Below the pieces are notes generated by a model that did no database searches, was not told where the DNA came from, and saw only the letters and a program-made list of their open reading frames with translations. From Candidatus Aenigmatarchaeota archaeon (lineage in GTDB: Archaea > Aenigmatarchaeota > Aenigmatarchaeia > QMZP01): 11,717 nucleotides of DNA. The stretch covers positions 1-11,717 of the forward strand of contig DAOUYM010000018.1 of assembly GCA_030666115.1 (NCBI GenBank). The letters run 5' to 3'. Each line of letters opens with the position of its first letter. Within the stretch, counting starts at the first letter, position 1. The position numbers and the translations under genes were made by a program. This document shows positions 1-6,412 of the stretch, piece after piece.

Positions 1-97
1 GAAAAATGATATTATTTTAGTTAACAATGAACAGATCTGGCCGTTCCATAAACACACAAGGACCTGATAAAGAAGGTATAAACCAAAGAGGATAAAT

Positions 98-118
98 GGT
101 CGCGCTTAAAACGCGGCC
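98..118. repeat. GC-rich hairpin upstream of the GTPase gene
   Basis: GGTCGCG (98-104) and CGCGGCC (112-118) form a 7-bp stem with one G-T pair around a 7-base A/T-rich loop. It stands out in an otherwise A/T-rich leader region. A TATA-like GGTATAAACC lies at 75-84, so a short transcript starting near the hairpin is possible, but nothing else supports an RNA gene. The rest of 1-190 holds no recognisable gene; one reading frame stays open from the left edge to a TGA at 65-67 and could be the last 21 codons of an upstream gene, which cannot be verified. Confidence 0.35.
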
Positions 119-190
119 TCCTCATTGTACTGTCAAATTAACGGGATAATAGGATAACGGGTCGAACAGGGATCGGTTCGTTGGGAGGGA

Positions 191-198
191 TTTAAATA
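191..198 (+). promoter_or_regulatory. TATA box of the GTPase gene (leaderless)
   Basis: TTTAAATA lies 22 bases before the ATG at 221, which puts the expected archaeal transcription start at or within a few bases of the start codon. No Shine-Dalgarno sequence precedes the ATG. Both facts point to a leaderless mRNA. Confidence 0.65.
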
Positions 199-220
199 AC
201 CTTTTTCGCAACAATAACGT

Positions 221-1360
221 ATGCTCATAGGTATTGTGGGGTGTCCGAATTCTGGGAAGTCAACCTTCCTGAAGGCAGCGACTTTGGCAGAGGTTGAGAT
301 AGCCAACTATCCCTTTACCACTGTGAAACCGAACCAGGGAATGGGCTACCTCAAGGCTGAATGCCCATGCAAGAAGCTCGGGGTCAAGTGCAACCCACAA
401 AATTCCAAGTGTGAAGATGGAATGAGGTTCATTCCTGTCAAGCTGCTTGATGTTGCAGGCCTGGTTCCTGGAGCACATGAAGGGAAGGGACTCGGCAATC
501 AGTTTCTCGGGGACCTGATACAGGCCTCTGGTCTGATACATGTCCTGGATGCGTCCGGGAAGACGAATGCTGAGGGAAAGCCAGAAGACGGGTACGACCC
601 GTCAAAGACGATCGAAGTCCTGGAGTATGAGATAGACGAGTGGATAAAGGGGATCGCAAGCAAGGCGAATGAGAAGTCAAAGAAGCTGGCTGAGACCCAG
701 AAGATCCCTATAGAGAAGCTCCTGGCAAAGCAGCTATCGGGTCTCGGGATAACAGAGAGTGACATAAAGTCCGCAATGAAAAAAGCAGAACCAGAGGACC
801 ATGGATTTGCCACTGTGCTTCGGGGGATATCCAAACCAATCCTGATCGCAGCGAACAAGATCGATCTGTCTGAATCCAAGGCCAATTTTGAGAAGATAAA
901 CAAGGGAGCGATTCCCTGTTCAGCTGAATCAGAACTCGCGCTCCGGGAGGCAGAGAAGCACGACATGATAAAGTACGTGCCCGGCTCCAGGGGTTTCGAG
1001 GTTGTCGGGAATCTGAACGAGAAGCAGAAGGACGCGCTTGAGCTGATAAGGAAGGATGTGCTGGACAAGTACGGTTCGACAGGGGTGCAGGACTGCCTGA
1101 ACAAGCTGGTTTTTGAGAAGCTCGGTTACATTGTGGTTTACCCAGTAGCCAGCATAAACAAGCTTTCAGATACGAAAGGGAATGTCCTGCCGGATGCCGG
1201 CCTTGTGAGGAAGGGAACCACTCTCAGGGAGTTTGCCGAAACCATACACACAGACATAGCGGATTCCTTCATTGGCGGCCTGGATACTGATAAGAAGAAG
1301 ATCGGCGCGGACCACGAGCTGGAGAACGGCGATGTGGTGGAGATACTGTTCAGGAAGTAA
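221..1360 (+). CDS. Archaeal Obg/YchF-family translation-associated GTPase with TGS domain
   Basis: This is a soluble P-loop GTPase of the Obg/YchF group, expected to associate with ribosomes or translation factors. Visible motifs are the P-loop GCPNSGKST (residues 7-15), the G3 motif DVAG (77-80) followed by the family's LVPGAHEGKGLGNQFL stretch, and the G4 motif NKID (212-215). The last 75 or so residues (VVYPV... to VVEILFRK) look like a TGS domain. Four cysteines at 48, 50, 57 and 64 form a Cys-rich insert between the P-loop and G3, a feature I associate with the archaeal members of this family. Bacterial YchF has a G4 that allows ATP; the intact NKxD here predicts GTP preference. The start is supported by the TATA box about 26 bases upstream and by the P-loop beginning at residue 7. 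It has its own promoter and the following operon also has one. The family is certain; the cellular role is poorly known. Confidence 0.93.
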   Translation: MLIGIVGCPNSGKSTFLKAATLAEVEIANYPFTTVKPNQGMGYLKAECPCKKLGVKCNPQNSKCEDGMRFIPVKLLDVAGLVPGAHEGKGLGNQFLGDLIQASGLIHVLDASGKTNAEGKPEDGYDPSKTIEVLEYEIDEWIKGIASKANEKSKKLAETQKIPIEKLLAKQLSGLGITESDIKSAMKKAEPEDHGFATVLRGISKPILIAANKIDLSESKANFEKINKGAIPCSAESELALREAEKHDMIKYVPGSRGFEVVGNLNEKQKDALELIRKDVLDKYGSTGVQDCLNKLVFEKLGYIVVYPVASINKLSDTKGNVLPDAGLVRKGTTLREFAETIHTDIADSFIGGLDTDKKKIGADHELENGDVVEILFRK

Positions 1361-1373
1361 TTCCACTTTTCTG

Positions 1374-1416
1374 TTTATTTAAGAGTGCTTGGTTAAATTC
1401 TGTATTAAGCGGTGAT
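1374..1416 (+). promoter_or_regulatory. Promoter and ribosome-binding site of the ABC exporter operon
   Basis: A TATA-like TTTATTTAA (1374-1382) predicts initiation near 1405. GGTGAT (1411-1416), complementary to the archaeal 16S 3' end, sits four bases before ATG 1421. The T-rich run at 1361-1380 just after the GTPase stop may also serve as that gene's terminator. Confidence 0.5.
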
Positions 1417-1420
1417 TGGA

Positions 1421-2344
1421 ATGAACGTGGTTGAGATAAGGGATGTATCCAAGAGGTTCAAGGAACATGGTAAGTGGTTCTACGTCCTGAATAATGTGAG
1501 CCTGGATGTGAAGGAAGGGGAGATATTCGGACTCCTCGGACCGAACGGGGCAGGCAAGACCACGCTTCTTAACATACTCCTGGGTATACTCACACCAGAC
1601 AGCGGACAGGCCAGGATATTCGGGAAGGACGTGATAAAGGATAGGGGCATCCTGGAGAGGGTCAACTTCGTCTCGGGTGAGACCAGGTTCCACTGGCTGC
1701 TTAGTGTTGAAGATGTTCTTCGTTTTCATGGAAGGAGCTACGGACTGAAGGGAGAGGTGATAGACAAGAGGATAAGGGAGCTCACGAAGTTCTTTGGTAT
1801 AGACGACATCCTTAACAGGAAGTTCTTCAACCTCTCCACTGGCCAGAGGATGAGACTGATATTCGCCAAGTCTCTGATAAACGATCCCAGGCTGGTCTTC
1901 TTTGATGAACCGACCCTGGGACTTGACCCAAGCATAGCGATAAAGATAAGGAAGGAGATAAAGCGGATCAACAAGGAACAGGGGACAACCGTCCTGCTTA
2001 CGTCACACTACATGCACGAGATAGAGCAGCTATCCGACAGGATCGCCTTTATCCACAAGGGAAAGATAATCGACACCGGGACAGTGGAGAAGGTTAAGCT
2101 CAAGAAGTTCTCCACCTACGATGTGTTCCTAAACGTGAGGGAGATAAAGAACAGGGATTACCTGAAGAGGAACGGGTTCAGGATCCTTGGTAAGAACAGA
2201 CTGCAGAAGGAGCTGCAGTTGGGAGAAAGCATATCTGGTCTTCTTTCCAGCCTGGCGAATAATGGGATAGATGTGACTAACATAGAGACCAGGAAGCCCA
2301 CACTCGAGGACTACTTCGTAAAGATCATGGAGGAGAAGAAATGA
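1421..2344 (+). CDS. ABC-2 type exporter, ATP-binding subunit
   Basis: This is the nucleotide-binding subunit of an ABC exporter, acting on the inner face of the membrane with the permease encoded next. In the 307-residue product the Walker A is GPNGAGKTT (40-48), the signature LSTGQ (138-142), Walker B LVFFDEPT with catalytic E163, and the H-loop histidine H196. The tail ends in a conserved-looking TLEDYFVKI, as in DrrA-like subunits that carry a C-terminal accessory domain. The usual Q-loop glutamine is not apparent: the stretch reads FVSGETRF. A GTG at 1412 in frame would add three residues, but it lies inside the GGTGAT ribosome-binding site, so ATG 1421 is preferred. The stop overlaps the permease start by four bases (ATGA), which implies coupled translation. 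The substrate (drug, lipid or polysaccharide) cannot be told from sequence. Confidence 0.9.
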   Translation: MNVVEIRDVSKRFKEHGKWFYVLNNVSLDVKEGEIFGLLGPNGAGKTTLLNILLGILTPDSGQARIFGKDVIKDRGILERVNFVSGETRFHWLLSVEDVLRFHGRSYGLKGEVIDKRIRELTKFFGIDDILNRKFFNLSTGQRMRLIFAKSLINDPRLVFFDEPTLGLDPSIAIKIRKEIKRINKEQGTTVLLTSHYMHEIEQLSDRIAFIHKGKIIDTGTVEKVKLKKFSTYDVFLNVREIKNRDYLKRNGFRILGKNRLQKELQLGESISGLLSSLANNGIDVTNIETRKPTLEDYFVKIMEEKK

Positions 2345-3120
2345 GATGGTACAAGGTGAAGGCCCTCATGGCCAGGGACCTGAAGATCTACAAGAGATCG
2401 AAATGGAAGATCGTTGACTCATTATACTTCCCGGTCACCACTGTAATAATGTGGGGGCTGTTCGCAATATACTCCAGGGAATTCGCTATGGAAGCGGGCC
2501 TGATGGTACTGGTGGTGAATGTGTTCTGGAGCTTCTCCTACCTGTCACAGAGCATAACGAACCATAGCATGAACGAGGACTCGTATTCGGGTTCGCTTAA
2601 ACAGTTACTGATTTCAGGCATATCAGAGTTCGAATACATACTTGCCAGGATATTTTCCTCGACCATAACATCATTACTGATAATGTGCGTTATGCTAACC
2701 GTTTCCTTCTTCTTTGGTTTCGTGACATTGGTTCAAACCCCGGGATTGATAATAGCTATGATTGGTATAACACTGATATCATCGATAGCACTTTCAGTAA
2801 TGATCGCTGCGCTAATAATATTCCTGGGAAAGGCATATGGGTTCCTGGCATGGACACTCCTGCAGGCATTCATACTGCTCTCAGCTCCGTTCTTCCCGCT
2901 TAAGATACTGCCACAAGTCGTGCAGGTAATTGCGCTTGGAATGCCATACACAAGGGTCTTCATGGGAGTCAGGGGCCTAGTTGAGACAGGGATAGTTAGC
3001 AATAGTCTTTTACTTGAAGGTCTTTTAGTATCAGTGATCTATGTCTTAATATCATACCCCCTCTACAAGATGGCCTTCGGTAGGGCCAGGAGAACAGGGG
3101 AACTTGTGAGGATGATGTGA
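2341..3120 (+). CDS. ABC-2 type exporter, permease subunit
   Basis: This is an integral membrane protein of 259 residues that forms the pore half of the ABC exporter. A basic cytosolic N-terminus (RDLKIYKRSKWK) is followed by about six hydrophobic segments near residues 26-45, 52-70, 102-125, 133-160, 168-190 and 228-246. The short charged stretch between segments 2 and 3 and the overall layout are those of the ABC-2 permease family (DrrB/NodJ type). It contains no ATPase motifs. GGAGG at 2329-2333 lies seven bases before the ATG, inside the end of the ATPase gene. dphB starts one base after its stop, so the three genes are probably cotranscribed. The link to dphB looks positional rather than functional. 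Confidence 0.85.
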   Translation: MRWYKVKALMARDLKIYKRSKWKIVDSLYFPVTTVIMWGLFAIYSREFAMEAGLMVLVVNVFWSFSYLSQSITNHSMNEDSYSGSLKQLLISGISEFEYILARIFSSTITSLLIMCVMLTVSFFFGFVTLVQTPGLIIAMIGITLISSIALSVMIAALIIFLGKAYGFLAWTLLQAFILLSAPFFPLKILPQVVQVIALGMPYTRVFMGVRGLVETGIVSNSLLLEGLLVSVIYVLISYPLYKMAFGRARRTGELVRMM

Positions 3121-3121
3121 T

Positions 3122-3868
3122 ATGGCGAAGGGAATGTTAACGCTGGCTGGTCTTGGTGTATGGGATGAGAAGGACCTCTCCCTTAGAGGGATGGAAGCCG
3201 CCGTGAAAGCTGATAAGGTTTACGCAGAATTCTACACAGCAGACTGGGGCGGTTCTGTTAAGAGGCTTGAGAAGATCATCGGGAAGAAGATCACCATCCT
3301 CAAGAGGAGCGGCATGGAGGAGAAGTCCCACGCAATCATAAAAGAGGCCGGATCAAAGGATGTTGTCGTGTTCGTGCCCGGGGACCCGCTCGTCGCCACT
3401 ACCCATATCCATCTCATACTTGAAGCCAGGAAGAAGAAGGTCCCCACTGAAATCGTTCACGCCTCCTCTGCCTACACATCGATTGCTGAGTGCGGGCTGG
3501 GAATATACGGATTCGGTCGCACATCGACTGTGGTCAAGCCGCAGAAGGGATATGAATCCTCATCATTCTACGACGCAATAGAAACCAACAAGAGCAGGGG
3601 ACTCCACACCCTGGTGCTGCTGGACATAGGAATGGGTTTCAAGGAAGGCCTTGGCATACTGACCAGGATAGAATCCAAGGAGAAGAAAGGCCTTGTCACG
3701 GATGGAACCGGGATCATAGGCGCTTCAAGACTTGGATCAAAGGATCAGAAGATCATATTTGGAAAGGTCAAGGACCTCATGAAGAAGAACCTGCCACAGC
3801 CGGCAGTCATAATAATTCCAGGAACCCTCCACTTCCTCGAGAAGGAGTTCCTAAAAACAATGAAGTAG
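3122..3868 (+). CDS. dphB: Diphthine synthase (SAM-dependent methyltransferase for EF-2 diphthamide)
   Basis: The enzyme uses S-adenosylmethionine to methylate the 3-amino-3-carboxypropyl-histidine of elongation factor 2, the second step of diphthamide synthesis. The N-terminus MLTLAGLGVWDEKDLSLRG and the following KADKVYAEFYT are characteristic of this family, and VPGDPLVATTH (about residues 85-95) is the SAM-binding loop of the tetrapyrrole-methylase fold. At 248 residues it is slightly shorter than typical archaeal versions (about 250-270). An ATG at 3134 would start at the family-typical MLTL, so the first four residues are uncertain. The gene begins one base after the permease stop. It ends 16 bases from the convergent rpl24e, with room for neither a promoter nor a clear terminator. 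Confidence 0.92.
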   Translation: MAKGMLTLAGLGVWDEKDLSLRGMEAAVKADKVYAEFYTADWGGSVKRLEKIIGKKITILKRSGMEEKSHAIIKEAGSKDVVVFVPGDPLVATTHIHLILEARKKKVPTEIVHASSAYTSIAECGLGIYGFGRTSTVVKPQKGYESSSFYDAIETNKSRGLHTLVLLDIGMGFKEGLGILTRIESKEKKGLVTDGTGIIGASRLGSKDQKIIFGKVKDLMKKNLPQPAVIIIPGTLHFLEKEFLKTMK

Positions 3869-3884
3869 TCGCTTTGTCTGGCGC

Positions 3885-4067
3885 CTACTTGGATTCTGAT
3901 TTGAGTTTCTTGAAGGTCTCTGTCCAGCGGGTCTTCTTTCCGGTTCGTCCCATCCTTGCGTTCTTCTGGCACTTGGAATTGCAGTAGTACTGGATCTTAC
4001 CGTCCTTCTTGACGAACATCTTTCCCCTTCCCTCAGGGACACTTCCACCGCAGAAAGAACATTTCAT
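3885..4067 (-). CDS. rpl24e: Large-subunit ribosomal protein L24e
   Basis: This is a 60-residue zinc-binding protein of the archaeal/eukaryotic large ribosomal subunit. The Cys pairs C3-x2-C6 (MKCSFCGG) and C29-x3-C33 (YYCNSKC) form the treble-clef zinc site, followed by a basic tail (RMGRTGKKTRWTETFKK). The length is usual for archaea. GGTGA lies four bases upstream of the ATG on this strand. It is the last gene of the L7Ae-S28e-L24e run, 23 bases after rps28e. In many archaea ndk and infB follow, but here the cluster stops and meets dphB head-on. Confidence 0.93.
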   Translation of the reverse strand: MKCSFCGGSVPEGRGKMFVKKDGKIQYYCNSKCQKNARMGRTGKKTRWTETFKKLKSESK

Positions 4068-4090
4068 TCGCTCACCTTATTTCACTCGAT

Positions 4091-4294
4091 TTACCTGCCA
4101 TGGAGCCTGCCCACACTATCCATTGCAGTCTCCTTGAGAAGTATAACGTCTCCTTTCTTTATTGGACCGACGACATTCCTTGTAAGGACCTTTCCCTTGT
4201 CGTCTCCTTCAGTAACCCTGCATCTGACTCTGCTAACGCCCTTTATTCCCATTCTGCCAAGTATCTGCACAACTTCTGCCGGTACCATATTCAT
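4091..4294 (-). CDS. rps28e: Small-subunit ribosomal protein S28e
   Basis: This is a 67-residue ribosomal protein that binds the small-subunit head near the mRNA exit and E site. The family pattern is plain: an OB-fold with GVSRVRCRVTEGDDKGKVLTRNV, then GPIKKGDVILLKETAMD and a basic C-terminus ending GRLHGR. GAGG sits three bases before the first ATG; a second ATG two codons later (4288) is possible. It lies between rpl7ae and rpl24e, the order conserved in many archaea. The spacer before it (56 bases) contains a small palindrome. Confidence 0.94.
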   Translation of the reverse strand: MNMVPAEVVQILGRMGIKGVSRVRCRVTEGDDKGKVLTRNVVGPIKKGDVILLKETAMDSVGRLHGR

Positions 4295-4314
4295 CTGCCT
4301 CTTTTTCTTTTACC

Positions 4315-4330
4315 CATGTTTCTAAACATG
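4315..4330. repeat. Palindrome between rpl7ae and rps28e
   Basis: CATGTTTCTAAACATG has perfect 7-base arms; in RNA it would fold as a 6-bp stem with a 4-base loop. It lies in the transcribed spacer of the ribosomal operon and could be a processing or attenuation site. No run of T follows it on the - strand, so it does not look like an efficient terminator. Confidence 0.4.
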
Positions 4331-4350
4331 TTGCTTCTGTTATTCAAACC

Positions 4351-4719
4351 TTACTTCTTTAAAGCCTTTATCTTTTCTGTAATCTCTGCAATCAGCTTCT
4401 TTGAGTCCCCTTCCTCAACGACCGCGATCGAAGAAGTCGGAACATCTATCCCAGATGCCTTTCCTAATTCTATCTTCTGGGAAACGTATGCGTAAGGAAC
4501 CTGCTTCTCTTCACAAAGAACAGGTATGTGCATCAAGACTTCCTCAGGAGTGACGTCCTCTGCCATTACCACGAGCTTTGCGATTCCTCTCTCTATTGCC
4601 TTGGTTGTTTCATTTACTCCCTTCCTGATCTTTCCTGTGGTCTTGGCTATTGTTACTGCTTCCAGTACCCTGTTCACTACATCCTTCGGTGCCTCGAATT
4701 TTACGAAATTTGCTGCCAT
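4351..4719 (-). CDS. rpl7ae: Ribosomal protein L7Ae (kink-turn RNA-binding protein)
   Basis: This protein binds kink-turn RNA in the large ribosomal subunit and, in archaea, in box C/D and H/ACA guide particles and RNase P. Family signatures include KGVNETTKAIERGIAKLVVMAEDVTPEEVLMHIP and the downstream LCEEKQVPYAYVSQKIELG, which form the RNA-binding face. The leader reads GAGGAGGGGATGAAAATG: GGAGGGGAT pairs with the 16S end, and that pairing covers the first ATG (4725). The second ATG (4719) therefore has the better spacing, giving 122 residues. It heads the ribosomal run and has its own promoter about 75 bases upstream. Archaeal L7Ae is reported to repress its own mRNA through a leader kink-turn; I could not identify a convincing one here. 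Confidence 0.94.
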   Translation of the reverse strand: MAANFVKFEAPKDVVNRVLEAVTIAKTTGKIRKGVNETTKAIERGIAKLVVMAEDVTPEEVLMHIPVLCEEKQVPYAYVSQKIELGKASGIDVPTSSIAVVEEGDSKKLIAEITEKIKALKK

Positions 4720-4796
4720 TTTCATCCCCTCCTCTCATAAGGTTGATGGTCTTTTCTGTTTCCATTTGATTTCGGTTTAATTATTTAGACATTGTC

Positions 4797-4806
4797 TATT
4801 TAAAAA
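4797..4806 (-). promoter_or_regulatory. TATA box of the ribosomal operon
   Basis: On the - strand this reads TTTTTAAATA with a flanking G. It predicts initiation near 4775 and a leader of about 55 bases ahead of rpl7ae. A second AT-rich stretch (4779-4787) is closer but less well placed. The 119 bases between padR and rpl7ae otherwise show no gene. Confidence 0.5.
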
Positions 4807-4844
4807 GCTTTAAAATCCCGATACTGTATGCTGTTTTCGCTTAT

Positions 4845-5150
4845 TCACTTCTCAAGCAGCTTTATCCGCTCCCTGTAGAAACCGATTGCCTTCTTCAGGT
4901 CCTCCCTTCCCTTCGGGGTTATGTTGTAGATGACCCTCCTGCCTTCCTTTGACCTCCTGACCAGCCCGAACTTTCTCAGGTCGTACAGAACCTTGTAAGC
5001 AGTAACGCTTCCTGGCCTGAACCCGAACCTGTCCTGTATCTCCTTCCGTATGGCGTAGGCGTGTATCGGATCCTTCTTCAGTATTCCAAGAACATAAATC
5101 CAGAGACAATCTTTGGTGTTGAGCTTCTCCAGACGCTTGATATGCTGCAT
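4845..5150 (-). CDS. PadR-family winged-helix transcriptional regulator
   Basis: This is a small DNA-binding protein of 101 residues that probably works as a dimer. The pattern LWIYVLGILKKDPIHAYAI, then the recognition region RPGSVTAYKVLYDLRKFGLV and the wing VIYNITPKGREDLKKAI is that of the PadR winged helix, with a short C-terminal helix for dimerisation. An in-frame ATG at 5189 would add 13 residues (MFYTYKTPALIIN), but the TATA box at 5177-5171 would then lie inside the gene. Starting at 5150 places TATA 27 bases ahead and gives a leaderless transcript, so 5150 is preferred. It is divergent from ino1, and the shared region holds two matching inverted repeats, one over its own TATA box. 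Autorepression and control of ino1 are inferred. No effector is known from sequence. Confidence 0.85.
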   Translation of the reverse strand: MQHIKRLEKLNTKDCLWIYVLGILKKDPIHAYAIRKEIQDRFGFRPGSVTAYKVLYDLRKFGLVRRSKEGRRVIYNITPKGREDLKKAIGFYRERIKLLEK

Positions 5151-5169
5151 GTTTATAATTAACGCAGGT

Positions 5170-5187
5170 GTTTTATATGTGTAAAAC
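5170..5187. promoter_or_regulatory. Putative PadR operator, site 1
   Basis: GTTTTATATGTGTAAAAC is an inverted repeat with perfect 6-base arms (GTTTTA/TAAAAC). It overlaps the padR TATA box. It matches site 2, read in the opposite orientation, at 15 of 18 positions. Confidence 0.5.
5171..5177 (-). promoter_or_regulatory. TATA box of padR
   Basis: TATAAAA on the - strand lies 20 bases from the ATG at 5150 (27 from its first base), giving a leaderless start. It is embedded in the 18-base inverted repeat at 5170-5187, so a protein bound there would block TBP. Confidence 0.6.
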
Positions 5188-5210
5188 AATTTAAATACGC
5201 TCTGCCAATT

Positions 5211-5228
5211 ATTTTACAGCTATAAAAC
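5211..5228. promoter_or_regulatory. Putative PadR operator, site 2
   Basis: ATTTTACAGCTATAAAAC is the reverse-oriented counterpart of site 1. Its centre is 41 bp from that of site 1, about four helical turns, so both would present the same face of the DNA. It lies 8-25 bases ahead of the proposed ino1 TATA box. Confidence 0.5.
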
Positions 5229-5235
5229 TTATGAA

Positions 5236-5242
5236 TATAAAA
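5236..5242 (+). promoter_or_regulatory. TATA box of ino1
   Basis: TATAAAA predicts initiation near 5262, which gives a leader of roughly 45 bases to the TTG start at 5309 or about 10 to the ATG at 5273. A second TATAAAA at 5221-5227 lies inside operator-like site 2 and is an alternative. Confidence 0.5.
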
Positions 5243-5245
5243 TAC

Positions 5246-5274
5246 GATAGAAAATGATAGAAACGATAAAACAT
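5246..5274 (+). repeat. Three tandem GATAGAAA-like units in the ino1 leader
   Basis: GATAGAAAAT, GATAGAAAC and GATAAAACAT follow one another directly between the TATA box and the first ATG (5273). They span the expected transcription start. They could be a binding site or simply A-rich leader sequence. Confidence 0.35.
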
Positions 5275-5308
5275 GATTCAAGTGGTGATTAGATTCAACG
5301 GTGATTGT

Positions 5309-6409
5309 TTGAAGAAGGTTAACATTGCGATTGCGGGTGTGGGGAACTGTTCATCCAGCCTTATACAGGGTCTGTTCTACTACAAGGATACGGGTACCAG
5401 TGACGAGCTGGTACCGGGTCTCATGCACAACACCCTGGGCGGGTACAGGATATCCGACATAAAGCCGGTTGCTGCTTTTGATGTGGATAAGAGGAAGGTC
5501 GGGAAAGACCTTTCAAAGGCCATATTCGAGAAACCCAACTGCACCAAGATATTCCACAAGGACGTGCCTAACCTTGGGGTGAATGTTGTGAGAGGGCCCA
5601 CACTGGACGGCGTCGCGAGTCATATGGAGGAATTCCATGAGCACAGGGCGTTCAGGGTATCTGATGAGAAGCCTATTGATATTGTGAAGGTGCTCAAGGA
5701 GACAGGGGCAGACGTCCTGATAAACTACATGCCTGTAGGGAGTGAGGACGCCACAAGATATTATGCTGAATGCGCGATAAAGGCTGGCTGCGGATTCGTA
5801 AACTGCATGCCGGCATTCATAGCCTCGAATCCTGGGTGGGAGAAGAGGTTCAGGGATGCAGGAATCCCGATTGTCGGGGACGACATCAAGAGCCAGATAG
5901 GATCCACCATCGTCCACCGCGTCCTCACCAAGATATTCGGCGACAGGGGAATGAAGATCGACAACACATACCAGCTGAACACTGGCGGGAACACGGATTT
6001 CCTCAACATGATAGAAAGGACCAGGCTGAAGTCAAAGAAGATATCCAAGACCGAGTCGGTCCAGTCACAGGCAGCCAAGAGGTTCAAGGACGACAACATC
6101 CATATAGGGCCAAGCGACTACGTGCCCTGGCAGTGCGACAACAAGATAGGTTTCATACGTATCGAGGGCAGGCACTTCGGTGATGTTCCAATGAATCTTG
6201 AGCTGAGACTTTCTGTCGAGGATTCCCCTAACTCAGCAGGCGTCGTGATAGACGCCCTGAGGTGCGCCAAGCTGGCCAAGGACAGGGGAATAGGCGGCGC
6301 CCTGACATCACCATCATCCTACTTCATGAAACACCCACCGCAGCAGTTCCCTGATTCCCTTGCCAAGCACATGGTGGAAGAATTTATTAAAGGAGAAAGG
6401 GAAAGATAA
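5309..6409 (+). CDS. ino1: Inositol-3-phosphate synthase
   Basis: The enzyme converts glucose 6-phosphate to 1L-myo-inositol 1-phosphate with bound NAD, the entry step to inositol lipids and solutes. The N-terminal Rossmann motif is GVGNCSSSLIQGL (from residue 10). Other family stretches are VLINYMPVGSEDATRYY, GCGFVNCMPAFIAS, GDDIKSQIGSTIVHR, LNTGGNTDFLNM and the active-site region with SKKISKTESVQ and GPSDYVPWQCDNK. The length (366) fits the short prokaryotic form. Start choice: TTG at 5309 has GGTGAT at 5300-5305 with a three-base gap, the same spacing as at the 8502 gene, and gives the family-typical MKKVNIAIAGVGNC. The in-frame ATG at 5273 would add 12 residues and has no ribosome-binding site. 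The next gene starts three bases after the stop. Divergent padR and two operator-like sites suggest repression. Confidence 0.9.
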   Translation: MKKVNIAIAGVGNCSSSLIQGLFYYKDTGTSDELVPGLMHNTLGGYRISDIKPVAAFDVDKRKVGKDLSKAIFEKPNCTKIFHKDVPNLGVNVVRGPTLDGVASHMEEFHEHRAFRVSDEKPIDIVKVLKETGADVLINYMPVGSEDATRYYAECAIKAGCGFVNCMPAFIASNPGWEKRFRDAGIPIVGDDIKSQIGSTIVHRVLTKIFGDRGMKIDNTYQLNTGGNTDFLNMIERTRLKSKKISKTESVQSQAAKRFKDDNIHIGPSDYVPWQCDNKIGFIRIEGRHFGDVPMNLELRLSVEDSPNSAGVVIDALRCAKLAKDRGIGGALTSPSSYFMKHPPQQFPDSLAKHMVEEFIKGERER

Positions 6410-6412
6410 TAT

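Noticed and set aside
499..1104. 201-codon open frame on the - strand opposite the GTPase gene
   Set aside because: Ser/Phe-rich shadow of a well-conserved GTPase on the + strand; no ribosome-binding site or promoter.
4100..4495. 131-codon + strand frame across rps28e and rpl7ae
   Set aside because: It runs antisense through two certain ribosomal protein genes.
4726..4780. Possible kink-turn for L7Ae autoregulation in its leader
   Set aside because: Although expected from archaeal L7Ae biology, I could not place paired GA steps with flanking stems with confidence.
5393..5415. GGTACCAG/CTGGTACC inverted repeat with a 7-base gap
   Set aside because: It lies inside the conserved ino1 coding region; an 8-bp pair like this is not surprising in a window of this size.
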